Shown: positions 45,141 to 56,701, counted from the stretch's first letter. The stretch: DNA of 64,000 bases from Verrucomicrobiales bacterium (GCA_016795505.1 JAEUHH010000084.1:23620-87619); one strand, 5' to 3'. The notes: generated by a model from the letters alone, not told the origin. Translations and numbers: made by a program.

Positions 45141-48113
45141 CTATGGCAGAGGCGCCTGCTCAGTCCCGGCAAGATAGGCGATCAGGTCGCGAATCTCCTC
45201 CGGTGTCAGCGTGTTCAGCAATCCCTCGGGCATCATGGAAACCGGCGACGCTTTGCGGGACTTCACCTCGGCGAGGGGCACGACGACTTTTTCATTGAAC
45301 GATTGCAAGGTCAGCGAGCTGTCACTCTCCTCGGCGATGAACCCGCTCATCAACCGGCCGCCGGTCGTCTCGACCAAGGTAAGCTGGAACTCCTTCGCCA
45401 CCGACGCGCTGGGATCGACGATGTTTTCCAGCAGATAGTCGAGGCTGGATCGCTGGGCACCGGTGAGATCGGGACCGGCAGAGCCTCCTTCCCCAAACAA
45501 AGTGTGACAGGCAAAGCAGGTGCGCTGAAACACGGCCCGGCCGGCGGAACGATTGGCGGCGGCGAGCGTCTCCGGCGTCAGGGCGGCGCGCCACTGCTTC
45601 ATCGCCGCGACCTTGTCAGCTCCGCTCGGGCGGGTGAGTCCCCACACCGATTCGACCCGGGCGGCCAGAGCCTTGTCGCCCAGACCGGCAATCTGACGCG
45701 CGGTGTAAGCTGTGAGATCCGATTTTGGCACCGCTCCGGTCTCCACGGCATCGAGCAGGCGTCCTGCCCAAGCCGGCCGGGACGCGAGGGTCAGCAGGGC
45801 ATCCTGCCGCACGGCGGGCGGCCACGCAGCATAACGGCGCAGCAACTCGTCGGCCGTCGTGGGGTGATCGGAGGCGGCCAAGCCCCGGACCGCAGATCCC
45901 GCCAGCGCGCTGTCGCCCAGCAAGGGCAGCAGGGTGGCAGCCAGATCGGCTGGATTTCGGTCGATCAGGGCTTTCAGGGCCCGACTCCGATCCGCAGCCG
46001 GCTGGGAGACATCCGCGACGAGCGCCTTCACCTCGGCCAGAGCCTCGGGATCGTCAAAAATGAGGGCCAGCCGGGTCGCCTCGCCGATGAGGTCGGTTTC
46101 CTTTAATACATGGTAGGCGGCGGGCCAGGCGGGCGGCATTTCCACCTGGCGCTGTCCTTCCAAGCCATCGAAAAGCCCCGCCAGCCCATCGCGCCGGCCG
46201 GCATCGGGCCAATTGGGCAGGGCCGTCAGCAGGCGCTCCAACCCGGCTCGCCGCTCGTCGGCACCGAGGGAAGCGATGCGCCGGGCGATGTGGTTCCGCA
46301 CGACGGGAAAGGCCGTTCGGCCCGCCATCGCGACGAAACGATCCACATCATCGGTCACGAGCGGCTCGATGCCGTACTACAGCATGAGCGGCAGGTTTTG
46401 ATCGTCCGCATCCTCGACTCGAATGGCGAGACCTTCGGCGATGGGCCAGCGCTTTGACGGCTCCAGACGCTGCAGGGCACTGGCGAGATAGAGGCGCACG
46501 AAAGGTGACGAATCCTTCGCCGCCATCGCGGCAAAGGCCTCCAACGCCCCGGCAGGAGGATCCCGGTCCTCGCAGAGCAGTTGCACGGCCCAGCCGCGGG
46601 CATACTCGCTTTCGTGGCTGAGTTGATCCGTCAGGAAGCCGTCGTCCACGGCACCAGTGGCCCAGAGCGTCCACAGGGCGCGTAGTTTTCGGGTAACGTC
46701 GGGGTTCTTGGAAAAGATCTCCCGCAGTTCGGCCTGGGCGGCCGCGATGTCGATGCCGATCGCCTGTCGCTCCTGCAACTCCAGCCGGGCCTGGCGGACG
46801 TGCCAGTCATTCCGGTGCAGATGACTGGCGACCAGATCGGCGAGATCGAGACGGGAGACATCCACCGGAGGCACCCGCAGATCGCCCCAAGTGATGCGAT
46901 AGATGCGCCCGGTCTCGCGGCGGGTGTTTTTGGTGCTGTGACATTCGCCGGTGTCGGACCAGTCGCTGGCATACACCTCCCCCGATGGTCCGTAGCGCAG
47001 CGTGACGCCCATGTACCATGGGTCGCGCGAGCGCATCAGATCGGGGGCATGCGAAGCCACGTAGCCCGATCCGGCGCGGCGCGGGATGTCGTGGTTGATG
47101 CGCCTGCCGTGGATGTTGTTCATGAAAATGCCGTTGCGGTAGGTATCCGGCCAGTTGTCACCCAGATAGACCATGGTGCCGCAGTGGGCATGACCACCGC
47201 CGGCGAGATCCTCCGCCTCGCTGCCAAGCCCGCCGCGAACGTCGCCCCCACCGGTGTAGTGCAGGTGATCGGCGATGGTCTCGATGCGCCGGTAGGCATG
47301 GCGGCTCGAGTCCCGCCCCCGCCAGGGCTCGTAATGGGCGCCCTGGATGACATGAAACAGGTGGGGATTCACACAATTGCAGACAAATCCCTGGCCCCAG
47401 TCGTCCCAGTCGATCCCCCACGGGTTCGTGGTGCCGTCGGCAAAGGGCTCCCACACTTTCCTGATGGGATGATATCGCCACACGCCGCCGTCGAACCGCT
47501 CGCGCTCGCTTTCAGGGGCGCCGGGACGGCCGATCATCGACCAGTTCGTCCGGCCATGCGTGCCATAGAGCCAGCCATCCGGTCCCCAGGCGAATCCATT
47601 GGCGATGTTGTGCGAGTTCGCGTGGTTGCCGAAGCCATCGAGCACCACCTCGGGCTCACCGTCGGGGACATCATCGCCGTCGCGGTCGGGAATGAAGTAG
47701 AAATAGGGTGGCGACATCACCCAAGCCCCGCCGAAGCCCGTCTCGATGCCGGTCACGTAGTTCAGCTTGTCGTAGAAAACAGTGCGCCGATCATGACGGC
47801 CATCGCCGTCGATGTCGGTCAGGATCACGATGCGGTCGCGGGCCGGCTGGTCGGTGTGGTCAGGGTAGCTGTAGCCCTCCGCCACCCACAGGCGGCCCCG
47901 GTCGTCGATGCTGAATCCCGTGGGCTGCATCACCTCCGGCTCGCCGGCAAACAGCGTGACGCGAAAGCCCTCCGGAACGATCATGGTGCGCGCAGCCTCC
48001 TCCGGCGGCAAGGGAGCCTCGGCGGTATGTGGATCGGGCGCCTTCGCGGCCCACACCGACAACAACACGCCGCTGGCGGCAACGACTAGGGAAACGGGCA
48101 AAGGTCTTGGCAT
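45141..48113 (-). pseudogene. PVC-type heme-binding CxxCH protein, interrupted by in-frame TAG
   Basis: Reading through one stop gives a 990-codon protein. It has a signal peptide, an N-terminal beta-propeller (VPEGFRVTLFAGEP, QPTGFSIDDRGRLWVAEGYSYP, GFAWGPDGWLYGTHGR), a helical HEAT-like region, and a C-terminal cytochrome c domain with CFACH at 866-870 and a distal Met-containing segment (PVSMMPEGL). This is the PVC-type CxxCH membrane-associated family, found beside DUF1501 as here. Codon 579 (46377-46379) is TAG. The family consensus there is LPLMLWYGxEP with Trp (TGG), and everything after it continues in the same frame. A single G-to-A change, a sequencing error or amber suppression could explain it. 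As it stands the heme site is not made. Confidence 0.85.
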
Positions 48114-48195
48114 CGTCGCCAAGATGCACTCGGTCGCCGGTCAACGTCCAGACGAAACCGGCCCGGATCTCCGCCTCCAGCGATGGATTTTCGCC

Positions 48196-49914
48196 TCAAC
48201 GGCGCCGGCGGCCCAGGTCGATCAGGCGGCCGAAGAGTTCGGCGCTGGCCCACGCATTTTCCAACACGTGGAATTCGTCGAAGCGGGAGTAGCCCAACGA
48301 CGTGGTGCGACCAAACTCGATGTCGAACTCATACTCGTAGTCATTCACCGCAAATATCTGCCGGGCCACCGGATCAGCGACGCGCACAAAGTCGGCTGAA
48401 GCCCACGCGTCGGCCGTGTTCACCGTGTTCACCAGATCGAAGACAAAGGAGAAGTCCGGCCGAAATGCGACTCCGCCAATCGTCAGGTCGAGCCGCATCG
48501 TCAGATCGACCCGATCCGCGCCGGTGCCACCGAGGATGGTGCCATTGTAGTATCCGAGCGATCCGATCTGGAAAGACTGACCCACTGTGACATCATCAAA
48601 CCGGCTGCCGGTGAAGGCCAACCGGCTCTGGTCGGTGCGGCGGTCGTCGCCAAGCGGCAGCAACTCGCCCCACGCGAAGGTGCCGGCAGCCCCCTCCGTG
48701 CCAACCGTGGCCACCATGCGGTCAGAGCCGCCCGCATTGGCAAACTGGCCCGACACCGATCCGCTGGCCCGGAAGGGATCCACCGGGATGGACCGTGAGG
48801 CGATCGGACTGACCAGATAGTAGTCCGTCCCCACCGGCACGGCGCGGGCTTCGATCGAGGCACCATTCGCGTGTTCATCACGGCTTAGGGAAAACGGCTC
48901 ATCGTACTGCCGCCAGTCACCGCCGCCGATCCGGTATTCCAGACGGGAGATCTTGGCGGCGTTCGGATTACCCAAAGTCACTTCGACTTCGTCGCGCTCG
49001 AAGAGGCCGAAGGACGGATGATCGGTCTCGATCGCAGGAGCCTCCAGCGTCGCCGGCTCGGCCCGGTATTCCTGATCCCGTTTCGCGCTGTCGCGATAGC
49101 CCTGGTGAATCGTCAGCGTCTGGGCGGACAGCACCGAGCCCGGAGCCACCGTCACCGGTCCGACATAGTCACGCCAGTTCCCGTAGTCGATGGCGTACAC
49201 GATGCGTGAGGTGCTACCGGGATTGGGATTCGTCAACGTCACCGACAGGTCGAAGTCACGGATCGGGTAGGTGCCCGCCGGAACAGAGAAAGCCGGAGGC
49301 AGCAGCAGCGTCGTGTGATCTTCCACCGTCGTCGCCGCGGGCAGCTCGTCATCATCGGGATCGACGGAGGTCTCGACAGACACCAGGGTCGCCCCTATAG
49401 CGGGTCCTGCAGCCCGATCCTGGTAATCCCAGATCCAAGCTGAGTCTTTGGCATATTTGACCGCGTGACTCCGGGTTTCTTCCGCCGCCGGCACCTCGGC
49501 TAGGGCATCATCCAGCGTGAAGGCCGCCACCGCTCCGGCGCCGGTGCCATCCAGGACCAGCCTGGACCGGTTGGCATCCCACACCACTCCCTGATTGCCG
49601 GACGCGAGACGCACCCCGAGCCGGGCATCCACAAAGGAAGAAGAGAGCCCGGTTGAGCGACGTCCTTCCTCGTCCGAGGTTTTCGTCTTGAGCCGGCCGA
49701 TCACCTCCGCAGGCGTCTGCGCATCCCGCAACGAGCCACCCATGGCCAGATAGCTGCCGATTGCCCGATTCAGCGTGTCCACATCCGATTCGAGTTTCTG
49801 CCGGGCAATCCGCTGCCCCACGCCTTCTACCACTGCGTAGGCAAACGACCCGACGATGCCCAGCACGGCAAGGGTCATCACCAATTCAAGGACGGTAAAG
49901 GCACGGTGTTTCAT
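48196..49914 (-). CDS. Pseudopilin-like protein with choice-of-anchor K region
   Basis: A 572-aa protein with a type IV prepilin-like leader: HRA then FTVLELVMTLAVLGIVGSF, with Glu at +5 and Ala rather than Gly at -1. The N-terminal helix should anchor it in the membrane after processing. The remainder is beta-rich with two or three Ig-like segments (DLSVTLTNPNPG, VEVTLGNPNAAKISRLEYRIG) and a C-terminal choice-of-anchor K-like region (SRFDDVTVGQSFQIGSLGYYNGTILGG). It is much larger than ordinary pseudopilins (about 150 aa). It precedes the CxxCH gene on the same strand by 82 bp. AT-rich DNA at 49930-50010 probably holds its promoter. Confidence 0.8.
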   Translation of the reverse strand: MKHRAFTVLELVMTLAVLGIVGSFAYAVVEGVGQRIARQKLESDVDTLNRAIGSYLAMGGSLRDAQTPAEVIGRLKTKTSDEEGRRSTGLSSSFVDARLGVRLASGNQGVVWDANRSRLVLDGTGAGAVAAFTLDDALAEVPAAEETRSHAVKYAKDSAWIWDYQDRAAGPAIGATLVSVETSVDPDDDELPAATTVEDHTTLLLPPAFSVPAGTYPIRDFDLSVTLTNPNPGSTSRIVYAIDYGNWRDYVGPVTVAPGSVLSAQTLTIHQGYRDSAKRDQEYRAEPATLEAPAIETDHPSFGLFERDEVEVTLGNPNAAKISRLEYRIGGGDWRQYDEPFSLSRDEHANGASIEARAVPVGTDYYLVSPIASRSIPVDPFRASGSVSGQFANAGGSDRMVATVGTEGAAGTFAWGELLPLGDDRRTDQSRLAFTGSRFDDVTVGQSFQIGSLGYYNGTILGGTGADRVDLTMRLDLTIGGVAFRPDFSFVFDLVNTVNTADAWASADFVRVADPVARQIFAVNDYEYEFDIEFGRTTSLGYSRFDEFHVLENAWASAELFGRLIDLGRRRR

Positions 49915-50176
49915 GGGACGGAACGGTTTCTCGGCTCAAAAATATCGGATTTGACCATAAAAACAAGAATTAATCGCATTTTTTTGAATCAACATCACGA
50001 TTTGTCGCAAATGTGAGAGATTGCCGACCGCGGCAGCCCCTTCCCGGAAGACGAGCCGATGAGCCAGTTCCCCCAACGGCCGGGAGGCCCAACCCGGATT
50101 TCTCATTCCACTTCGTCGCGAGACCCCGCGAGGACCCACCCCGATTCCGTCCTTTCCATCCGCTCACGCCCGGTTC

Positions 50177-50962
50177 ATGATCCCGCTCATGATGCAATGC
50201 GATCTCTTCAATCTCGATGGGCGCGTGGCCTTGGTCACGGGCGGCAGCAAAGGGCTGGGTAAAGCCATGGCCCGCGGCTTGGCGGAATGCGGAGCCGACA
50301 TCATGATCTGCTCCCGCAAGGAGGACGAACTGATCGCTGCCCAAGCCGAAATTGCCGCCGGGCTCGACGTGCGGGTGGAGTACCGCGTCACCGACATGCG
50401 CGACCGGGCCGATGTCGACGCCCTGGCCGCGGACACGCTGGAGCGATTTGGCCGCGTGGACATCCTGATCAACAACGCAGGCTCGAACAAGCCCCAGCCC
50501 ATCGATCAGATCGACGACGCGGTCTGGGACGAGATCCTGGAGCTCAACCTGACCAGCATCATGCGCCTCACCCGCGCGCTGGTGCCGCAGATGAAGGAAC
50601 GTCGCTGGGGACGCATCATCCACATTTCCTCGGTGCTGGGCGTCGGCTCCAAACCGGGCCGCAATGCCTATTCGGCGACCAAAGCCGCCCTGCTCGGTCT
50701 GGCCAAAGCCAGCGCGCTCGATCTGGGGCCCTTTGGCATCACCGTGAACTGCATCGGGCCGGGCCCTTTCCTCACCGATCTGCCGATGAACCTCCTCAGC
50801 AGTTCGGAGAAAGACGAATTCGCCCAACGCACCGCGCTGAACCGCTGGGGCCAGCCCCGCGAGTTGGCCGGGCCGGCCATCCTCCTGTCCAGCGAAGCCG
50901 GCAGCTACATCACCGGCGAGACCTTGCTGGTGGACGGCGGGGCCTTTGCCCGGGCACTGTGA
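50177..50962 (+). CDS. Short-chain dehydrogenase/reductase (gluconate 5-dehydrogenase-like)
   Basis: A 261-aa SDR. NAD(P) motif TGGSKGLGKAMARGL, NNAG at about 96-99, catalytic Ser in HISSVLG and YSATKAA with Tyr/Lys. The C-terminal LVDGGAFARAL is typical. It most resembles gluconate 5-dehydrogenase or 2-deoxy-D-gluconate dehydrogenase types, suggesting sugar acid metabolism; the substrate is not fixed. ATG codons 12 and 15 bases downstream are alternative starts. A Tat propeller gene follows by 43 bp. Confidence 0.9.
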   Translation: MIPLMMQCDLFNLDGRVALVTGGSKGLGKAMARGLAECGADIMICSRKEDELIAAQAEIAAGLDVRVEYRVTDMRDRADVDALAADTLERFGRVDILINNAGSNKPQPIDQIDDAVWDEILELNLTSIMRLTRALVPQMKERRWGRIIHISSVLGVGSKPGRNAYSATKAALLGLAKASALDLGPFGITVNCIGPGPFLTDLPMNLLSSSEKDEFAQRTALNRWGQPRELAGPAILLSSEAGSYITGETLLVDGGAFARAL

Positions 50963-51005
50963 TGGCCCCCGGATTCAACCGCCGCCTTCACCCGATCCCC
51001 TCACC

Positions 51006-52304
51006 ATGAAACGACGCCGATTTCTCCATACCAGCGCCGGATGGCTGGCAGCCGCGCCCTTTGCCACCGGCACCGGACGCACCCAGGATGCCGATCTGGC
51101 CAAGCTCAGCGAGGCGCGGGTCCCGGCCCGGGCCATCACCAAAGGCCCTCAGCATCACTGGTTCGGCTATTACGACAAACTCGAGTTCGACCCGACCAAC
51201 CGATTCGTCCTGAGCAATCAGGTTGACTTCGAGGGCCGCACCCCGACCGCCGACGACCGCATCCGCGTCGGCATGGTCGATCTCCAGGACGGGGACAAAT
51301 GGATCGAACTGGGCACCAGCGATGCCTGGGGCTGGCAACAGGGCTGCATGCTGCAATGGGTGCCCGGATCGAAGAACGAGGTGCTCTGGAACGACCGCGA
51401 AAGCGATCGGTATGTGGCCCGGATCAAAAACGTCGAGACCGGCGAGATGCGGACCCTGCCCCGCGCCATCTACGCGCTCAGCCCGGATGGAAAATGGGGC
51501 GTGACCACCGATTTCGCCCGGCTCCAGGCCCTGCGTCCCGGCTACGGCTATCAGGGAATCGCCGACGCCCATCGCACCTCGAAGGCTCCGGAGAAAACGG
51601 GCCTCTGGCGCGTCGACCTCGCCAGCGGCCGCGAGGAGCTCATCTTCAGCTATGCGCAAGCCGCAGCCATTCCCTTCAAGGACGGCCCGCTTCTGGACCA
51701 GTGGAACTGGTTCAATCACCTTCTCGTCGCGCCGGATTCGCAGCGCTTTACCTTCCTCCATCGCTGGCGGGCAAAAGGCCCCGACGATCCGCAGTTTGCG
51801 GTGAACAATGGTTTCGTCACCCGCATGTTCACCATGAACCTCGACGGGAGCGACCCTTTCATCATCGATCCCTCCGGCTACACCTCCCATTTCATCTGGC
51901 GCGATGCGTCCCACATCACCGCCTGGACTCGACCGGAGGGGCAGAAGGATGCCTTTTACGTGCTGGAGGACAAGACAGCACAGTTCTCGATCATTGGCGA
52001 CGGCGACATGCCCGTGAACGGCCACAACACCTACCTGACGATCGGGGATGGGAAAGAATGGATCCTCAACGACACCTATCCCACCGGCATCCGCCGCCAG
52101 CAGAATGTCTATCTCTACCACGTGCCCACGCGGAAGCGGCATGAACTGGGCTTTTTCCACTCGCCCAAGGAATACACCGGCGAATGGCGCTGCGACACCC
52201 ACCCGCGATCCAGCAACGACGGCAAACAGGTCGTCATCGACTCACCCCACGGCGGCACCGGCCGCCAGCTCTGGCTGCTCGATGTGAGCGGCATCGTCGG
52301 GTGA
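51006..52304 (+). CDS. Tat-exported TolB-like beta-propeller protein
   Basis: A 432-aa protein with a twin-arginine signal (KRRRFLHTSAGWLAAAPF). The body has propeller-like repeats: HHWFGYYDKLEFDPTNRFVLSN, GWQQGCMLQWVPGSKNEVLWND, RAIYALSPDGKWGVTTDFARL, WFNHLLVAPDSQRFTFLHRW and THPRSSNDGKQVVIDSPHGG. Similar proteins are annotated as periplasmic oligogalacturonide lyase-like or TolB-like, which would fit polysaccharide metabolism, but no catalytic residues can be assigned. It lies just downstream of the SDR gene and is probably co-transcribed. Confidence 0.78.
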   Translation: MKRRRFLHTSAGWLAAAPFATGTGRTQDADLAKLSEARVPARAITKGPQHHWFGYYDKLEFDPTNRFVLSNQVDFEGRTPTADDRIRVGMVDLQDGDKWIELGTSDAWGWQQGCMLQWVPGSKNEVLWNDRESDRYVARIKNVETGEMRTLPRAIYALSPDGKWGVTTDFARLQALRPGYGYQGIADAHRTSKAPEKTGLWRVDLASGREELIFSYAQAAAIPFKDGPLLDQWNWFNHLLVAPDSQRFTFLHRWRAKGPDDPQFAVNNGFVTRMFTMNLDGSDPFIIDPSGYTSHFIWRDASHITAWTRPEGQKDAFYVLEDKTAQFSIIGDGDMPVNGHNTYLTIGDGKEWILNDTYPTGIRRQQNVYLYHVPTRKRHELGFFHSPKEYTGEWRCDTHPRSSNDGKQVVIDSPHGGTGRQLWLLDVSGIVG

Positions 52305-52382
52305 GCAGGGCTGCCACGCGGGTGGAGACGTTCAGGGAGTTGACTAAAACATTCGCATCTTAAGGAATGCGGAACTTTCCCC

Positions 52383-53588
52383 TCACGGCATCGCCTTTCC
52401 CTCTTGTGCGCGTATCCACTCGATCCCGGCCGGGATCCCCTCGCGGATCATGGAATTGTAGTGGCCTCCCTCGTTGACCAGTTTCACCGTCACGTCGGGA
52501 TTGTTGACGCGGACTTTTCCCACGAACGCTTCGATCGGGTCCAACGGAGCCACTTCGTCATCTCTGGCGAAGAAAAGAAATACCGGCGCCTGGATCCTGC
52601 CCGCATGGGTCAGGGGGGAACTGCGTTTCGCGAAGTATTTCAGGCCGGGTAGGCTCCCATCGACTCCGGGCATGGTCAAGATGTCAGAGAAATGGTCCTC
52701 GACGTCCAACGCGGGCGCGTAGGCGATGCATCCTTTCAGGCGAGGTTCGTGGGCAGCCATTAGCAGAGCCAGCGTCGCCGCGGAACTGTGTCCCGCAGCA
52801 TACACCCTGCCGGGATCAACCACCGGCATCCTCCGGAGGACGAACTCGAAGGCATTCCGCCCGTTCACGGTGCCGGCACCTGCGGCCCGAAAGGCTTCGT
52901 ATGCCCGCATCATCTCCTCATTCTTCTGCTCGTCGGCCGCTTCCCCATCCGAATCCCCGCCATCGATCGAGTACAACACGACCGCGAAGCCAGCCTCCGC
53001 GTAAGGCAGGGCCTCCAAGTGATAGGCATCGTCATCCAGGGGATCAAGACCCGCACCCGATAGCAGATTCGACCCGGCGGGAGCTATCAGCACACAAGGC
53101 AGTGAACCCGGCGCCGGATCACCTTTTGGCAAATAGACACGCATTGACATTGCCCTCCCCGGCCCATCATGAGCCACCAGTTCCACCTGGCTCACCCGCA
53201 CCCCCGACGGCTCGATCACCTGGCCTTCCGGCAAAGAGGGAAAGCCGGGGATCTCGATCGAACCAAGCGGAAATGGCAGACCCGCCTCTTCCTTCGATTC
53301 GCGATCCATCCGATCAATAGTCACCAATCCGAAGATGATCACTCCCAGATAGAGAATCCAGAAAGCCAAACTCAGGTAGCCGGTCACCAATCCGCCCACC
53401 GCGAGGCCCCCGCCACCGATGGTGCCACCCGATTTTCGGATTTTCGACAGGCTCAAGTGCCCGCAAATGACCCCCGCCAAGCCCAAGATTGGCACGCAGA
53501 AGCCCACCAAACCCGTCACCAGACTAGCGATGGCCAGCCCACTGGTTTCCCGGGGCACCTGAGGATAGTTGGATTGTTGGGAATTCAT
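52383..53588 (-). CDS. Alpha/beta hydrolase with N-terminal DUF4190 membrane domain
   Basis: A 401-aa protein. Residues 15-85 form two transmembrane helices of the DUF4190 type (TSGLAIASLVTGLVGFC, GYLSLAFWILYLGVIIFGLV). The rest (about 130-401) is a dienelactone hydrolase/BAAT-like alpha/beta hydrolase: Ser in GHSSAATLAL, Asp in FARDDEVAP, His in NEGGHYNSM. It is probably membrane-bound with the hydrolase outside or on the inner face; topology is not clear. The substrate is unknown. The start at 53588 (MNSQQSNY) is preferred to a GTG nine bases upstream. Confidence 0.84.
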   Translation of the reverse strand: MNSQQSNYPQVPRETSGLAIASLVTGLVGFCVPILGLAGVICGHLSLSKIRKSGGTIGGGGLAVGGLVTGYLSLAFWILYLGVIIFGLVTIDRMDRESKEEAGLPFPLGSIEIPGFPSLPEGQVIEPSGVRVSQVELVAHDGPGRAMSMRVYLPKGDPAPGSLPCVLIAPAGSNLLSGAGLDPLDDDAYHLEALPYAEAGFAVVLYSIDGGDSDGEAADEQKNEEMMRAYEAFRAAGAGTVNGRNAFEFVLRRMPVVDPGRVYAAGHSSAATLALLMAAHEPRLKGCIAYAPALDVEDHFSDILTMPGVDGSLPGLKYFAKRSSPLTHAGRIQAPVFLFFARDDEVAPLDPIEAFVGKVRVNNPDVTVKLVNEGGHYNSMIREGIPAGIEWIRAQEGKAMP

Positions 53589-53862
53589 TCTCTGCACGGG
53601 CTGGACCTGTCTCGGATCTCAATCCACACTCCGAGCCCGTTTCCTCCCGACCGCGTTTCGGGCAGGGTTGGAAGAGCTGGATTAAAAGGAACGCCGAGAG
53701 GCCTCTGTTGGCGCCATTGTTGCTCGGCAGCGTCAATTGGGTCAATCCGATTTTGGCAGATCATCGGCGAACATGGAAACGCCGCCGAAAACATCTGCGT
53801 AAGGACGGGTAGGCATTCTCCCATTCCTCTAGTTCCCCCAATCGCCCCATCCCAGCGCCTTC

Positions 53863-54327
53863 TCAGACCGAGTATTTCTCCAGAATGTCTTCCGGAATGA
53901 TCGCCGGCCGCCCCGTGGACGCGTGGACCATCACATAGTCGAGCCAGCCCCGCGCACTGAGCCGGCCATCGACATTTTTCAGGATCTCAAAGCCCACCGT
54001 GACCCCGCGGGTGTGGATGTCGGTTACCCGGGTGCGCACCGTGACGGTCTCTCCCATGCGGATGGGGCGCTTGTGCTCGATGTGGGCCTCCTTCACTACC
54101 CAGCTGAATCCCCGCTCGAGAAAGGCGTCCATCGACATGCCGTAGCAGCGCTCCATCTGGTCATAGCGGGCGGTCAGGACGTAATCGAAGTACTTCGAAT
54201 TGTGGACATGCTGGTTCATGTCGATGTCGTCGGGTCGCACCGACAACACCGTCTCGAAGGTGGAAAATAGCCTTCCCGCCGCCGGCGGCGATTCCGCGCC
54301 CGTCTCGCTGCTGTCGGGATCGCTCAT
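53863..54327 (-). CDS. Acyl-CoA thioesterase (4HBT hotdog fold)
   Basis: A 154-aa thioesterase-like protein. VRPDDIDMNQHVHNSKYFDYV matches the 4-hydroxybenzoyl-CoA thioesterase/YbgC-like family with its catalytic Asp. RIRMGETVTVRTRV-like strands and a C-terminal helix follow. It likely hydrolyses acyl-CoA esters in the cytoplasm; the substrate is open. It lies 11 bp after leuB on the same strand. Confidence 0.88.
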   Translation of the reverse strand: MSDPDSSETGAESPPAAGRLFSTFETVLSVRPDDIDMNQHVHNSKYFDYVLTARYDQMERCYGMSMDAFLERGFSWVVKEAHIEHKRPIRMGETVTVRTRVTDIHTRGVTVGFEILKNVDGRLSARGWLDYVMVHASTGRPAIIPEDILEKYSV

Positions 54328-54338
54328 GCGCGGCTTCC

Positions 54339-55508
<1,170 letters not shown>

Positions 55509-55597
55509 TCAACCGATTTCTCCCGAATTCCGTGCCATTGCGGGAGTCCATTCCAGCCCCGCCACGACAGCCGCCTTTCACCAAGCCCGGAAGCCAT

Positions 55598-55861
55598 TTA
55601 CGCAAACGCATCGGGATCCTCCAGCAACTGCCGCAGCGCTGATACATCCACGGCATCCTTTTCGCGATGAGTGCCCAGTTTGAGCCGGATCAGGCCGCGA
55701 GGGCCGAGATAGAAAATGGACATGCCACCACTGTCAAAGTGGCGGATCTCGTCACGAAAATCTCCGAGACGGCATCCATGCATCACGGTGAAGATGTCGA
55801 TCCCGTCATGCACCAGTTTTGCCAACAGTCTTTCGAACGAACTCTCCATCGGGTGATTCAT
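55598..55861 (-). CDS. Small hypothetical protein
   Basis: An 87-aa protein I do not recognise. Features include ERLLAKLVHDGIDIFTVMHGCRLGD and MSIFYLGPRGLIRLKLG; it is short and has no signal or TM segment. ATGs at 55861 and 55849 are both possible starts. It lies 149 bp upstream of leuB on the same strand. The sequence looks like ordinary protein but it could be a chance frame. Confidence 0.5.
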   Translation of the reverse strand: MNHPMESSFERLLAKLVHDGIDIFTVMHGCRLGDFRDEIRHFDSGGMSIFYLGPRGLIRLKLGTHREKDAVDVSALRQLLEDPDAFA

Positions 55862-55945
55862 GGCGGCGATTCCGGCAGAAGGGGGCGGCATTCCGACGCA
55901 GTAGTTCCAGCCGTTCGAAAGGAGATTTCGTCCGGAGACTGCCGC

Positions 55946-55966
55946 CAACCCTTTTTTTCAGGGTTG
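55946..55966. terminator. Hairpin downstream of trpF
   Basis: CAACCCT and AGGGTTG enclose a 7-nt loop TTTTTTC (A-rich on the minus strand), 70 bp past the trpF stop. There is no trailing T-run, so its terminator role is uncertain. Confidence 0.35.
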
Positions 55967-56036
55967 CTGGGGAGGGTTTCACCTTCATTTGCCCTTGGTA
56001 TCACTCCAACTCAGCTTTGGCGACCGGCATCCTCCC

Positions 56037-56699
56037 TCAACCCCGCTTTGCCACCGCCTCCAAAAACGCCCGCACCTTCTCCAGATCCTTGAGACCGGGC
56101 GTGCCGCTCTCGACCCCGCTGGCGACATCGACGGCAAAGGGACCGACCTGACGAATCGCCTCGGCTACGTTTTCCGGTGTCAGGCCCCCGGCGAGGACGA
56201 TCCGCCGCTCCGGCCAGCGCTCCACCGCCTCGCGCCCCAGCGCCCAGTCCATCGTCTCGCCGGTGCCGCCGTAGGTCACCGGCGCCCAGGCATCGAGCAA
56301 CAGCACGGAACCGGGAAAGCCGGCCGCGGCATCAAGCCCCGCGCGATCCCTGACCCCCAGCGCCTTGTAGGCCACATGACCACGGGAAATCAGCCTGGCG
56401 ACCTGATCGGGCGCCTCGTCCCCGTGGAGTTGGGCCGCATCGATCAGGCCTTCCTCCAGCAAAGCCAGCATCTCCGCGTCGGAGGCATTGACGAACACCC
56501 CCACCCGCGTCACCACGCCGGCGAGTTCCCGGAGCCAGGGCGCGGCCATCTCCGGAGCGATGTGGCGCTTCGAGCCGGGCCAGAAATTGATCCCAAGCGC
56601 GTCGGCACCCATCGCCGCGATCTGCGCCGCCTCATCTCCCCGGGTGAGCCCGCAGATTTTGGCCTTCACCGGCCCCGGTGCGAAGAAAGAGGGTTGCAT
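56037..56699 (-). CDS. trpF: Phosphoribosylanthranilate isomerase TrpF
   Basis: Converts N-(5-phosphoribosyl)anthranilate to CdRP in tryptophan synthesis; a TIM-barrel enzyme in the cytoplasm. The 220-aa protein has VKAKICGLTR with the catalytic Cys, INFWPGSKRHI, LHGDE, LAGGLTPENV, and DVASGVESGTPGLKD, which holds the catalytic Asp and the phosphate-binding site. No other trp gene is nearby. A REP-like unit (56702-56724) ends three bases before its ATG, where the ribosome site should be. Confidence 0.95.
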   Translation of the reverse strand: MQPSFFAPGPVKAKICGLTRGDEAAQIAAMGADALGINFWPGSKRHIAPEMAAPWLRELAGVVTRVGVFVNASDAEMLALLEEGLIDAAQLHGDEAPDQVARLISRGHVAYKALGVRDRAGLDAAAGFPGSVLLLDAWAPVTYGGTGETMDWALGREAVERWPERRIVLAGGLTPENVAEAIRQVGPFAVDVASGVESGTPGLKDLEKVRAFLEAVAKRG

Positions 56700-56701
56700 C
56701 A

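Noticed and set aside
46080..46110. DLIGEATRL in the CxxCH protein resembles the repeat-encoded peptide.
   Set aside because: DNA identity to the unit is poor, and an alternating Leu/Ala helix is expected here in this family.
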